From positions 17,329,764 to 17,393,763 of the forward strand of contig NC_088306.1 in NCBI RefSeq assembly GCF_032854445.1: a stretch of 64,000 nucleotides of DNA. Direction: 5' to 3'. Positions within the stretch are counted from its first letter, which is position 1, and every line of letters starts with the position of its first letter. Shown here in pieces: positions 34,701-47,900 of the stretch. The translations under genes and the position numbers were made by a program. The notes below the pieces were generated by a model that did no database searches, was not told the origin of the DNA, and saw only the letters and a list, made by a program, of their open reading frames with translations. Origin of the DNA: Liolophura sinensis. Taxonomy: Eukaryota; Mollusca; Polyplacophora; Chitonida; Chitonidae.

Positions 34701-35918
34701 TTAGCCATACTGTGAGACAGGTGCTCCCCAGGCATACTGCGAGGCAGGTGCTCCTTATGAATACTGTGAAACAGGTGCTCCTTAGCCATACTGTGAGACA
34801 GGTGCTCCCCAGGCATACTGCGAGGCAGGTGCTCCTTATGAATACTGTGAGACAGGTGCTCCTTAGCCATACTGTGAGACAGGTGCTCCCCAGGCATACT
34901 GTGAGGCAGGTGCTCCCCAGGCATACTGTGAGACAGATGCTCTATGGCACACTGTGAGACAGGTGCTCCCTAGGCATACTATGAGGCAGGTGCTTCCTAG
35001 GCATACTGTGAGGGAGGTGTTCCTTAGGCATACTGTGAGACAGGTGCTTCCTAGACATACTGTGAGGCCGGTGTTCCCTATGCATACTGCGAGACAGGTA
35101 CTCTTGAGGCATACTGTTAGTCATGTGCTCCCTCGGCATACTATGAGGCAGGTTCTCTTAGGCATACTGTGAGTGAATATCATGCCCTTGTGAATTACAC
35201 AACAGCTAAACAGTACGTTGTAGGCCTAATGTAAGGCAATATCATGCCCCTGTGGTGTTGCACAAATTCGTTGTTGCAGCCACACAATACCGAGAGGCAA
35301 CTGCTTATGCTGCACCAGATGGGCCTTACTGTAAAGCTGTGTTCACAGCCACATCTTAGTAGTTGTCATTTACTGAAAGAAAACAAAAGCAGTTTAAAAT
35401 GAAGGAATTCTGACAATGTAGATGGCTATGTAATGATTCGTTTTCACATGCATTCGGCGTTCGGTTTAATATTTATTTGACTTCGGCCCTACGTGGAAAG
35501 GTCCGTCAGCAACCTGCGGATGGTCGTGGGTGTCCACCGGGTTCTGTCCGGTTTCTCTGTATAAGTGAAATATTCTTGAGTATGGCGTAAAACACCAATC
35601 AAATAAATAAATAAATGTATTTGACAAGCCAGGAAGTCCTATTTCAGTGAGTCGACGTGAGTGGTTGGAAGTTAAATTTTTGAAGTAATTGCTTTCTAAG
35701 AAATCCTTTGCGTTAGCGATCTGTTTGTTTTACGCATGTACCGGTATTGCATGGACCAGCCGAGAATCGACAAGCAGGAAAAAGTAGGGGTGAATGTTTT
35801 ATGTACCTGTATCAGTTTCAACAGAACCTAAGAGAAGTAAAATCTAGAGTTTCCTCAACCTGTAATGCTGGACGCCTTCGCATAAGAGAAGTATTCTTGA
35901 GTACAGACAAAACACCCA

Positions 35919-35998
<80 letters not shown>

Positions 35999-38900
35999 AA
36001 GCTAGAGTGAAATACATTTGGTTGGGTCATAAAAATGTAAGACTGGTAAAATGTTTTTTGTAGAAGATATTCGTAAACTTAATTCTTCAGAACAGAAAAT
36101 GTTATATTATTGTATAAATAAGCCTGGCATTATCGGAAAGAAGAGGCATATTTCTAGTCACAGAGCTAAATACTCAGATATTACTTTTAAGATTACAAAC
36201 AGACTGTTTAGGAATTTTTTAAGAAAAATAATTCCGGCTGGTGTAGAAAATCAGGAATATTTTGAGTCGAATATTCTATTCTCTTAATATTTCAGACAAA
36301 CAAAAATTGAATAAATAATATAAATTACTCCATTACTCCTCAGAAAAGAGGTAACCACAAACTTTTTTACTGATTATTCTAATTTTAGTGTAATTTCTCT
36401 TTTTCTAATATGCAGAAGTTTTAATAACAAAGGAAATACAAATATCTTGAGAAATTTGAAGTGTATTGTATTGTATTTATTCACTATAAGTATAATTAGA
36501 AAACATGTTTACAGAAAATAAAGCATGGCGGGAATAAAGTCACAGAGGGCTTGATCTATCCCGAGGAAGTACAAGTATCTAAGAAGGCGATGGTTGTAGG
36601 TGAATTATAAGTAAATAATAACAGAGTAAACGTTTTACATATTTCAGAAAAACACAATGCATTGTTATGTGCCAAAAGAAATGCTGTGTTGCATGGCTGT
36701 GAGACATTTATATGTTTAAAAATAAGTCAGAATTGTTTCATCAAGTAATCTTTTATTTTGGACTTAAACAGAGAAAGTGAGTCAATAGAAATGAGAGAAA
36801 TCGGTAGCCTGTTCCATTCCCGGGGGACCATATTTTGAGTAGAGAGAACGGTTGAAAGAGTGGAACAGGGGTCTAAATATGTTAAGATTGCGTTCTGGTT
36901 GGATAATTGTATGTATCTAATAGTTTTCGAAACATGTTACGGCAGTTCAGGGATATTTTATAGGGGTGATATATATATTTATGAGCGATTAATAAAGTAG
37001 ACTGACGGGTAGAAAATTTTACTAGTAAAATTTAAAAACTGAGATCTGAAAAAGAGGCTCGGTGTACTCGAGTCGATTAGATAGGGTTACTGAACGCACT
37101 GCGCGTTTTTGTAACAGACTCAAGTGTCTGAGATGACAGGGATGAGTGTTACCCCATAAAACACAAACATAGTTCAGAAAAAGGGAAATTAAGGAGTTAT
37201 AAAGTAGTAATAGAGTTGGTTTGTTGCGAGATACTTTAGTGCATATGAAACTGATATGGGACGTCCAGGAAAGTTTGCTGTTAAACATGATACCCAAAAA
37301 TTTAAATTCGGAAAGATAATCTATAACTGACCCTTGCATAAAAAGCCGAGGAATGTCCTTAGGAGAAGAGGATATCGGTCCGATGGCCATACATTTGGTT
37401 TTGTTCATGTTTAACGATAGCCTATTTGAAGTCATCCAGTCACGAATCTATTCGAGTTCAGCAGACATGGTAGTGACTGCTTCGTTTATATTTCTGGATG
37501 AGATACACACACTTGTGTCATCGGCGAAAAATACATATTTTAGTACAGTGGTGACATTAGTTATGTCGTTGATATAGCAAAGAAATAAGATGGGCCGTAG
37601 GATGGATCCCTGTGGGACTCCGCAGTCAGCTTGGGCAAAAGAGGAAACTATGTCTTCATATTAGACACGCTGAGTTCGGCCAGCTAAATAACTTGACAGC
37701 CATAGGAGTGGTTTGGCATGAAAGCCGTAATTTTTGAATGCTTAGTCAGGAGTTTCTTATGATTCACGGTATCAAATGCTTTAGACAAGTAACAAGTAAA
37801 AAAGTAAGAAGACTAGTTTCGCTGTTTTTTCTAGCAGATACAAAAAATCGTGTAAATAACATGCTGCATGCATGGCGGAATGATGGGCACGAAAACCATA
37901 TTGATCACGCGAAAACCATATTGATCATGCGAAAACCATATTGATCGATAAGTTTCGTGTAGGCTGGGTTCTCCTGACTTATGAATGGGTGTGGTTTTAG
38001 CAATCTTTAATGAGTTTTGTGAGAAAAACAAAAGTTACTGGTAGACGTTCTTAGTTCCTTCTGACCAAGAGCATAATCACGATCAGCCGATACTTAGAAA
38101 TCATAACTCACGTAGTCCAATATCCCTGCTGCATATTCTGCAGATGTAGGATGCACATCGCCGAGGTCTGGTCCCTTTGCATTGTTTCAGTCTGATTGTA
38201 TATACTAAATGTACTGACAACACAGCATTTTTAGTAATCCTAGACCAGTGACGCCTAATAAATTGCACTTAACATCACTGCATATTTTTTCACTTCATTC
38301 TGCCTTTACCATGGTGCTAGGGGGCGTCTAATTTTGTACTATTTAAGCATTTACATAAAGAGTCAGAATAAAACCCTAACTGAAGTAAATTAACAGGATG
38401 TATTTCACCGGTTGCGCGTGATCATTTGCCAACTATATCTCACTGCTGTCGCTGCTCTGTTTTTTTTATTCTCAGTGCTTTGTCTTTTGTCTATTTAACA
38501 TGGATGACTGACAGTCTGATCTGGCTTAGAAGTTCACAAGGAACAAAGCCCTTCATTCCTTATTTATCTCAAGTATATTTTCCACTTAAGCACACCATTA
38601 GTTAAGTAAATCCACCTTCAAATTTGAAGGGCAAATTCTTTAAATGACGTCTGCTGTGATCAACGACTTCTATGGACGAAGGGGAAAAACCAACGGCTAT
38701 ATAACGAGAGTATACAGAGAGAATGCCGATTAACAGTTGATCTCTTTGAATGTTATTAAAAGCTTGAACTAAAGTAAATATTCTACGGCGTTCGCTTCTA
38801 AAACCTTGCCTGTTTCATATTACAGTTTGTCGTGAACTTACAAGGCACATGGAGTATCTACATATATCATGTCGCCAGCAAAAAGTGTGAATTTATTACC

Positions 38901-41900
38901 AAAGATGTATACAGCTTTGGATTAAAGAATGTGTTTCAAAACGTACAGTCCATCCTTCCATCATGAGTGGAAAATTTTAGCGCATGACTTACACTCCTCA
39001 ACTTCGGGTCGAGGCAAAACTGGTGCTCACTTCTTGATGATAAATGTTACCCAAAATAGAAAAATGCCATTAAGGGAACAAACACATCCTAAACATGGCC
39101 TTTAGCAAAGAGAAAACGTCTGTTACGTAACTCATAGTTGCAATCGCACACAATAGCGCCACTGTCTTATCTGTCTGATGTTGTCAAATACGACTTGAGA
39201 TTCACTTTATTTTAATACTGCATGGTAAAGAAAAAAAAAGAAAAGAAACAACTCTGCTATATGCGTCACAGAAACAGCTGGTGTTTTTTGATGATAAAAA
39301 AAAAGACGTCTATCCTCGGTACATTCGTACTGAATAGCCAACTGATAATTCACTGAAATACCCAAATTTAAACGGACAGATAGTTATCGCATTGAAGGAG
39401 GACTGATAATTCGCTGCACTTTACTGATCTGTGTCCTTGTTCGTGGGGCCTTGGTGACATTAAGCAATCGACAACTCGTGTGGCCGTTTGCGCTAGCTAA
39501 TCTCCCTTCAAGACATCTTGTCTTCCATCAATATGACTTAAAGTCCGTATACGTCAAACGTAGAAAAGTAAATCAATAACTTACTCCGGGCATAAAACTG
39601 CCAGATATCGTATGCATCAAATAATTTGTTTATTTGATTGGTGTTTTACGCGGTACTCAAAAATATTTCACTTATACGACGGCGACAGGCATTGTGGTGG
39701 GAGGAAACCAGCAGAGCACGGGGAAACCCACGATCATCCTCAGGCTGCTGGCAAACCTTCTCGCGTACGGCCCGGAGAGGAACCCAGCATGAGCTGGACA
39801 TGAAAATAAATAAAATAAATACTGAAATGTGGAATGACAATTTGCTACAGCAAAGAAGAACTAACTGATAATTCGCTTCAGTGCGGTACTGCAAATTGAC
39901 AACCTTTAGCAGTAATGAAAAGTGAACTGACACTTCATTGCCGTACTAAAAAGTATACTGACACTTGCCTCCAGGCCTAAACTATGATTTGTCAATTCGC
40001 TATATGAACTGGACGATGAACTTCGCTGCATGTGGTACTGAAGTATACTGATAACTGGCAGTTGATTATTTAGCTGTGAATTGACAGTGAACCGTGAGCT
40101 CTTTGATTTTATGCATCTTTAGGTCTGCCAGCAAATTTTAGGTCTCCCCTCACCCCCAGGCTCGTCCCGCAATAATGCTGGCCCGCCGCCGTATAAGTGA
40201 AAAAAAGTGTAACACATCAATCAAATAAACAAATATTTTAGGGGTCCAACTCTGAATTTGCTTACTGTTTTATTTCAGGGGCCTGTCTAGCTGTAAAACA
40301 GCTTCTGTTTGAGTAAAAGTGCCTGTCTGGCTGTAAAATAATTTGTTTGAGTAAAAGTGCCTGTCTGGCTGTAAAATAACTTCTGTTTGAGTAAAGGCGC
40401 CTGTCTGACTGTAAAATAACTTCTGTTTGAGTAATGGTGCCTGTATTTCATTTGCTCACTGTTTAGTGTTAGGCGACTCTCTGTGTGTTTGTCTCTAAAC
40501 TTGCTTAGTATTAAGTATTTGATTGTAGGTGTCTGCCAGTTTCTCAGGTTACCATATTGCTACATCTCTCAGTTTCAGATTAACTGTTTGTTTTTTCTTC
40601 TCAGGTGTGTTTCTCATCCCGTACCTGTTCGCTGTACTGGTCATCGGCATACCTGTGGCCTTTCTGGAAGCCGGTCTCGGGCAGTTCATGTCTCGAGGCG
40701 CAGTTTCTGCATGGAAAATCTGTCCTCTCTTTCAAGGTATTCGTTTAATCGTTGTTGTTGTTTTCTCAATTATAATCATCCCTCTCTCTATAAAGGCTAC
40801 GGTCTTTGTATCTATTCTATATGATCTGCATCATTTTGTTCATGCAGCTTTTTAGTTTAGCTGATGTAATGACAATGTCCAGAATAAGTATAATATATCT
40901 AGGTTGCTTCACTGCTCATAATGCTACACGGGACCGGTAGATCCAGGATCAATCCTTGATCGATTCACACCTAAGACTTTAAAAGAGGAAGTTGTAACTT
41001 CCTCGCTTGGCGTTCAGCATGAAGGGGATAGTGCAACGACTGGTTGACCCGTATCAGTATAATGGCTCGGGCGGGGCGGCTAACTTGCCTTCGGTAAGTC
41101 GTCTCAGTGAAGCAGCACTAAATAAAAGAGCAGTGGAAATCCGTCCTGCAACAAGGAGGTACATTACACGTACATGCACCCTAATGATTCCTTCGTCGTC
41201 ATATGACTGAAAAATTGTTGAGTACGACGTTAAACCCCAAGCACTCACTCATAATGCTACAGGTCAAAAACTAATCTCACTTTACACCACAAGGCTGTTG
41301 CGTGAGAAGGGAGGTAATTCATTCGTGGCTTGTGGGTCCAACTACCCACACGTACAGTTCAAGCGTTCTCACAGGCTCAACATCCGCGTTTTACACCCCA
41401 ACCACTAGCACGCTCCCCATTCGGCCACATACATCTAAGTACATTATTTGAGCGAACATTTTCAATGGATGAACTGTGGTGCAGTATTATTTGCATTTTC
41501 ATGCGAAGCCAGGGAAATTTTATAATAAAAGTAACGGCTCATCTGTTTTATTTACAAGCATGTAACCTAGGAAAAAATTTCGGGGGTCAGGGGAATGTCT
41601 GCATCCTCCCCCCCAACTCAACCAACACCACTATCACCACCATCACCCCCTCCCACCCCCAACCCTCACCCCACCCACTCTAGATCCGCTAATGCTAACA
41701 CTTGCAAACGAGAAAACAAAATTAAGGCAAACAAAACAAGACAGATTCAAAGGCATACAATGGCAAACCAAAGCTTTCTGTCAAGAGACAAACTTTTGAA
41801 AGAAAACGTGACAAATGTCCTCTCGATTTCGTGTTGCACGTTTCAGAGCGTTGTTGTTGTTTGTTCTTTCTGCCGTAGGTGTAGGCTGTGCCGTGACGCT

Positions 41901-44900
41901 ACTAATCATCTACACTCAGTGTTACTACAACGTGGTTATGGCGTGGATCTTGTACTATCTCTTCTCCTCTTTCACCACGGTGTTACCGTGGTCTCACTGT
42001 GGGAACGAGTGGAACACGGTACACTGCCGGGAGCACCGCGGACAAAACCGGAGCGTGAATGTCACCAGCCTGCTCAACTCGTCTGCACCAGGACTTCTGG
42101 GATACGACGCCGTGGTCGCTTCGAACAGCTCCAACATCACTCACAAGGTCATGGACGCAGCAACGGAGTTCTGGGAGTAGGTATACGGCTATCAATCACT
42201 TCCTGTTACAGTGGAGTTACAGGAAAGGAAAAATGGGTTTTATATTCATTGTGTTTTTCAGCTGAGCGCGGCAGATTAATAGAAAGTAAAAACAAAAATA
42301 TCTGTTGCTATAATTCGCTCTAATTGTGAGAGGAAGTGCTTTTACTGAGCAGACATATTGCGCAGATGTTTCCCTCATGCAGGCCGGTGAATGTTATTCT
42401 GTGGATAATACTAAGAGTATTTTTGAAGCCATGCTTTCAGTATTTTTCTGCTCTAAAAATGTATGTGGTTCTAATTTCAAGTAATTTTTTTGACCTGCTG
42501 ACCATACTTTTTAATTATATATTTAATTAGTGATTTACGCTGTACTCAAGAATATTTCAGCTATAAGACGACGCAAGCAGTATGGTGGGAGGAAACCGGG
42601 CACAGCCCGGGGGAAACCCACGACCATCTGTAGGTTACTAGCAGACCTTCCCACGTATGGCCGGGGGAAAATCCAGCATAAACTGGTATTGAACTCACAG
42701 ATCCCTTTGATGAGAGGCTCCAGATTAATCTGGTCACATGTCTTATACCCTTAGACCAAAGTTATTAAACAAGATCCTTGAGTGTGGCTAAATTATGGAA
42801 GCCGCCATGCGTGCTATCGCCCTGTCTACTGATTGTTGTTTGGACAAGAAAAACAGGCGAAAGGACGAAACATAAGTACGAGAAGTTGTGTTTTCTATTT
42901 GAAGGAAAACTCGAAAGGACCTGTTTAGTCCCTTCGCTTTTTTTCTCCATTCGCTTTTTTTTGTCGAAATACATATTCAGAAGAAAGGACGAAACAACGA
43001 ATGCGGCTATCGGTTTTTACACTATAGACTATGCTTGTTCAATATTTCGTCTGGTTGTCAAAACTCACCAAATGTCACAAAGTCCGAATGTCAGTGTATG
43101 ATAGTTTATGTTGAGATGTTGTTGTTGTAGACGGAAGGTACTCGGTGTGAGCGAAGGCATTGAGCATGCTGGCCGAATTAAATGGGAGCTTGCCCTCTGT
43201 CTGTTACTGGCCTGGGTGCTGGTCTACCTCTGCATCTGGAAAGGCATCAAGATCACCGGCAAGGTAACCATGACTATTCCAAACTCTATTCCAAATCCAC
43301 AAAGCAACTTTTTCCCTGTAGTTTGATGATGAATAACCCTGGACAGGGAATTTGTTCCGCGCGAAGAACATGTTCTTGTCACCAACCGTGAAAAACCCTT
43401 AATCGCATTAAAAACACCACAGAGTTAAGCTAGGAGTCAAAACATCACAGGAGTAAGCAAGGAGTCAAAACACCACATGATTAAGCTAGGAATCAAACAT
43501 CACAAAAGTAAGCCAAAAGTTTAACACCACAGGATTAAGCTAGGAGTCAAACATCACAGGATTAAGCTAGGAGTCAAACATCACAGGCTTAAGCTAGGAG
43601 TCAAACACCACAGGATTGAGCTAGGAGTCAAACACCAAAGGATTAATCTTAGGAATCGGTAACCACCAGTAGACACGGTAGACTGGTAATTCGCTGCAGT
43701 GTTGAAATATGGAAATATAACACCCTGTTGTGTTGAATTATGAACCAACAATTTGGCGTAGTATCGGAACACCTTCACCAAACTTCTTAAGTCAAATTTC
43801 TGGTATTTTTTCTATTTGTGAATGAGTTAGGCTATAGGTAACTGAGCCACAAGGCGATATAAAGGTACGAAAGTGAATTGTTTTCCCAATTTTCAGAATG
43901 TGGTCCTCGACTGGAAAAAAAGCTCTTACACGAAATACGAGGAACATATAGACAAGCATACAATTTGTGACCAATATCAGCTCTAAGTGAAAAGTGACTA
44001 ACGTTCCCCTTTGACCAACTGTAATAATTCATAATAAATAAACATCTCTTGGACACATCATTGATTGTTATTAACATACCCTGTTGATCAAGAATCACAT
44101 AGTCAGTTTGGCAAAATTTGGACTTCGATCAGAATAGATTCAACTGAAGTATACGACCCCGTTGATATGACTTGTTTCAGATCAGCTATTTCACAGTGAC
44201 GACGCCTTACATCCTGTTGATGGCTCTTCTCATCAGGGGTGTTCTGTTAGATGGCGCGTTTGAAGGAATCCGCTTCTACCTTCTTCCGGATTGGTCCAAA
44301 CTTGGCAAGGCTCAGGTAACGTGCTCAAGCCTATGTGACGATGACTACTTGATTCTTGTTTAATGCCATTTTTAAATATTTATTTGATTTATTTATTTAT
44401 GGTCATTTTTAGAGAAGATGTAAAAATATTGCCACGGATATCGGAATTCTTTTGTAATTAGTAATATTCCGATAGATGCTGCAAAAATATTGCGTATCAT
44501 TATTTTAATTATGGACCCTGTTTCATTTTGTTAGATTCTGTTTAGTTGTGGGATAAATCAGTTTATTCCTAAGGGTTTTTTTTTTATCGATGAACTGGCT
44601 TCAGTGAGTCTGTATCCAGCAGCATTCCTATCAGTTGCTTAAAGTGTGATATCAAAGTATGATACTTTCGGTGGCAAAATTACTAGTTAGTAATACGTAA
44701 AGCGAGGTGACTTGTAGCACCGTTGTTACATTGCTTTTTGCTCAATTACAACCTGCCAATGAAGGGAAAACGTTGCAAATAATAGTGGACACATCTTTAT
44801 AACAAGACTTGTTATTCAGGATTGGATAAGGTACATATTCCCAATTTCTTCTAAAATATTATGGTTTATAATTTAGAAACTACATGTAAATAGGCTTGGG

Positions 44901-47900
44901 ATATAGTATTTCACGTGAAATGTAAAACGGCTGACAATTTTTATTTAGGCTCCCTATTCGTTTGGAAATATCACTGTAGAACAATTGTGGTATAAATGAC
45001 TGTGTGCTAGTTAAAATAGATTTTCGTGTACAGTAAAGCGTGACAGTATAACAAGACATGAAAAATAAATTAAGCTATTGATTTATAAATTGGATCGGTT
45101 TTCTTAACATTGTACTCAACAAATACGATGGCGGTCAGTTTTGTGGATAGAGGGAATTGGAATGCTCGTAGTAAACCGCCAAATACTTGAGAAAATCTTT
45201 GATTTAAAGCCGCAGCCGAACTCTTTTGACCTGGATTCGAACTTGCGACCTCATTGATAGAGGACAGGATGAAGAACAAAGCATCTGGCTTTACTTACAT
45301 CAATTGCACACATGTGTTCATAGGTTTGGCTGGAGGCTGGAATCCAGGTGTTTTACTCGTACACTCTGGGGATGTCTGTTCATACGGCTCTGGGCAGCTG
45401 TAACACATTCCATCACAACTCCCTCAGGTAAGTGCCTATAACACCTGAATGCAGATGTCTGTACACATGGCTCTTCGCAGCTGTAACACATTCCAACACA
45501 ACTCCCTCAGATAAGTGGTTATAACACCTGAATCCAGATGTTTGTCTACACCGTTCTGGGCAGCTGTCACACATTCCATCACAACTCCCTCGAGGAAGTA
45601 TTTATAACACCTGAATCCAGATGTCTGTCCACACGGCCGCGAGGAGGTCCACGCCGACTTCACCTCAACCCTGTACCTTTGCAAGACCTTAAATTGGATG
45701 TCGTGTATCATGGGATATATGTCTTAATTGTAACTGAATTTATTAATCTTAATTATATTCACCCTGCTTGTGTTGGGATGGTAAACGTCATTCTTATGTT
45801 ATACACGGAAATGGTCTCGATACAGATAAAATTGTAGTTACCTTTTTTCCCCCGGTATGTTAATTATTCTGTGATGTTTTTATTTGCAGACACCTGTTGA
45901 TTTTTGTTGGGGTGAACACCTTCACGAGTTTCCTCTCCGGTTTTGTCATCTTCTCAGTGTTGGGATTCATGGCGACACAACAGTCTCTATCCATCAGCGA
46001 GGTGGCAGGCTCGGGTAGGTTTTCCTTTGCTCTCATACTTCTTCAGTTTTGAATTGTAACGGACGTTTTCCGCGATAAATAGCCTTCTTTGTAAACTGTA
46101 AAGCTGCACCTATTCCGGAAAAACGGACTCGATCAATTTCAGTTTTCACTGAAGATACTGGAAAGTCTTTCTAGAGAAGTATCTCTTTAATGGCCGTAGT
46201 TTTCGTTATAATTCAACACAAAAACCTATAATGTTTCATACTGGACGTCCTTCACCAATTCTTTCCAATAATCCAAAATGACACGCATTATCGCAAATGC
46301 CAAATTCTTCCCAATGCGAGGTTTCTGCAAATCCCTAATCTTCCCAATGCAACAATCTGGCAATTCCATTTTCTTCCAATGCAAGATTTCTACAAATCGC
46401 AAATCTTGCTGTAAGTCTTTCTGTAAATAACAATTCTTCCCACTCCAAAATCTTGCCCAATGCATGACTTTGATAAATCCTTATTCTTTCCAATGCAAGG
46501 TTTCTGCAAATCTTACAATTTCCATACGTAACATGAAAAACTTGATCGAGAATCGTTGACAGTAACCAGAGAGATCTTCTTATTACTCGTGCAAAAACAG
46601 TTTTGAATGTAAAACCACATATAGGTACCGGCGATGGAAAGATGTATTTCATATGCAAATATTTATCTGCTCATTGGCAGAAACCCTTTCATGTATATAG
46701 CGTTGAGGGATGGTTTCTTCAAAACACACTGACTGCAGTATCGAGACCCCGTTTTCCCCAATACGTGCAGCGTAACAATGTAACGCTGTCACAATGACCT
46801 TGTTAACCAACATTTCTTTTTTTCAAATATATGTCATACAGGTCCGGGCTTAGCCTTCGTCGCCTACCCCGAAGCTATGTCACAGATGCCGGTAGCGCCT
46901 CTGTGGTCCGTCCTCTTTTTCCTGACCCTAATATTTGTTGGTATTGACAGTCAGGTATTTTATAGTGCCCGCTATTTTGCGGATTAATCATTTTACACGA
47001 CCACGTGACATTAGTCTGTGAAGGGACGATATTTCGTTCATATTGATGAACCCCCTCAATATGGGGATGTAATACATGTATAGAACAATGAAAATAAAAA
47101 AGAAAACGAAATAAAAAATAAAAAAGAGGGAGAATAAGTGTTTAATCGAGTGCACGTTTGAAATCGCATAACTTTTTTGTTTGGAGTGTGTCTTGACTCC
47201 AGCATTACACTTTAACGATTGATACACTGCTCTGTGCTGTTTGACGTATTGGACCGTTAGTCTACATTATCGTATAGGCGCATCCTGGCAATCCATACGT
47301 TTGACTGAAACTGCTCAATTATTGTGATCAGTGCTACCAATGTGGTCGATTCACATTTTCTTCATATACACCATGTCAGAGGGATAGATTAAAAATAGAT
47401 GAGATAGATAGATTATATGTACTTGAACCTTGTCGTAAGTCAGCTTACTATGGCTGACGCACTAACTTGCGGTAAACAGTCTTGTACCAAGAACATAAGG
47501 AACTTGAGTATTGACCCACGAGCTAAATCTAACAGCTCATGTATAGGTGGAACTGGGCAGGAGCTTACAGTCAGTAGGACAGGAAAGGATACGAAAACAG
47601 ATGGTGAAGACAAATTCTTAAAGAAAACGAACAATTTGGCACTTTCATACTTGGACAAAAATCCCCGCCAGTGCTCCAAAATATGCTTCAGCTGGTGTCA
47701 TTCGTTTATTATACTGTCATGCATTCATGCTGTCGGTCTATGGTAGTATGACGACGTAGACTGAAATAAAAACAGCATTTATTTAACTGAATGCGGGCGA
47801 TATTAAATGAATAAATAAGCGGAATCCCTCGCTTTTTGCCATTTTTACTTTGCTGAACTTTCTAGTTAAAGCTGAAAACAAATTGTATCCTGTCACTAGC

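Larger units (their letters stand above)
31779..40604 (+). other. Gene B intron 1 (8.8 kb), repeat-filled
   Basis: Contains SINEs (32088-32380, 35490-35615, 35855-36000, 39628-39800, 40150-40235), the 27-bp minisatellite (33475-35180), a dead LINE (36470-38040), a short dispersed repeat (38358-38460) and a 40-bp tandem repeat (40281-40448). I see no exon. A 78-codon ORF at 36051-36287 is unrecognised and probably chance or an element remnant. Confidence 0.8.

Noticed and set aside
45538-45837. ORF with a second copy of the LGSC.TFHHNSL motif, suggesting a duplicated exon
   Set aside because: It is unit 3 of the 83-bp minisatellite; its donor position is GGAAGT and there is no acceptor of its own.
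44316-45889. Apparent loss of the TM6 exon in gene B, making it a pseudogene
   Set aside because: A first pass found no TM6 coding sequence, but a 104-nt exon at 45324-45427 restores the frame exactly and reads as TM6. A chance IDAA-like string near 44475 was also dismissed.
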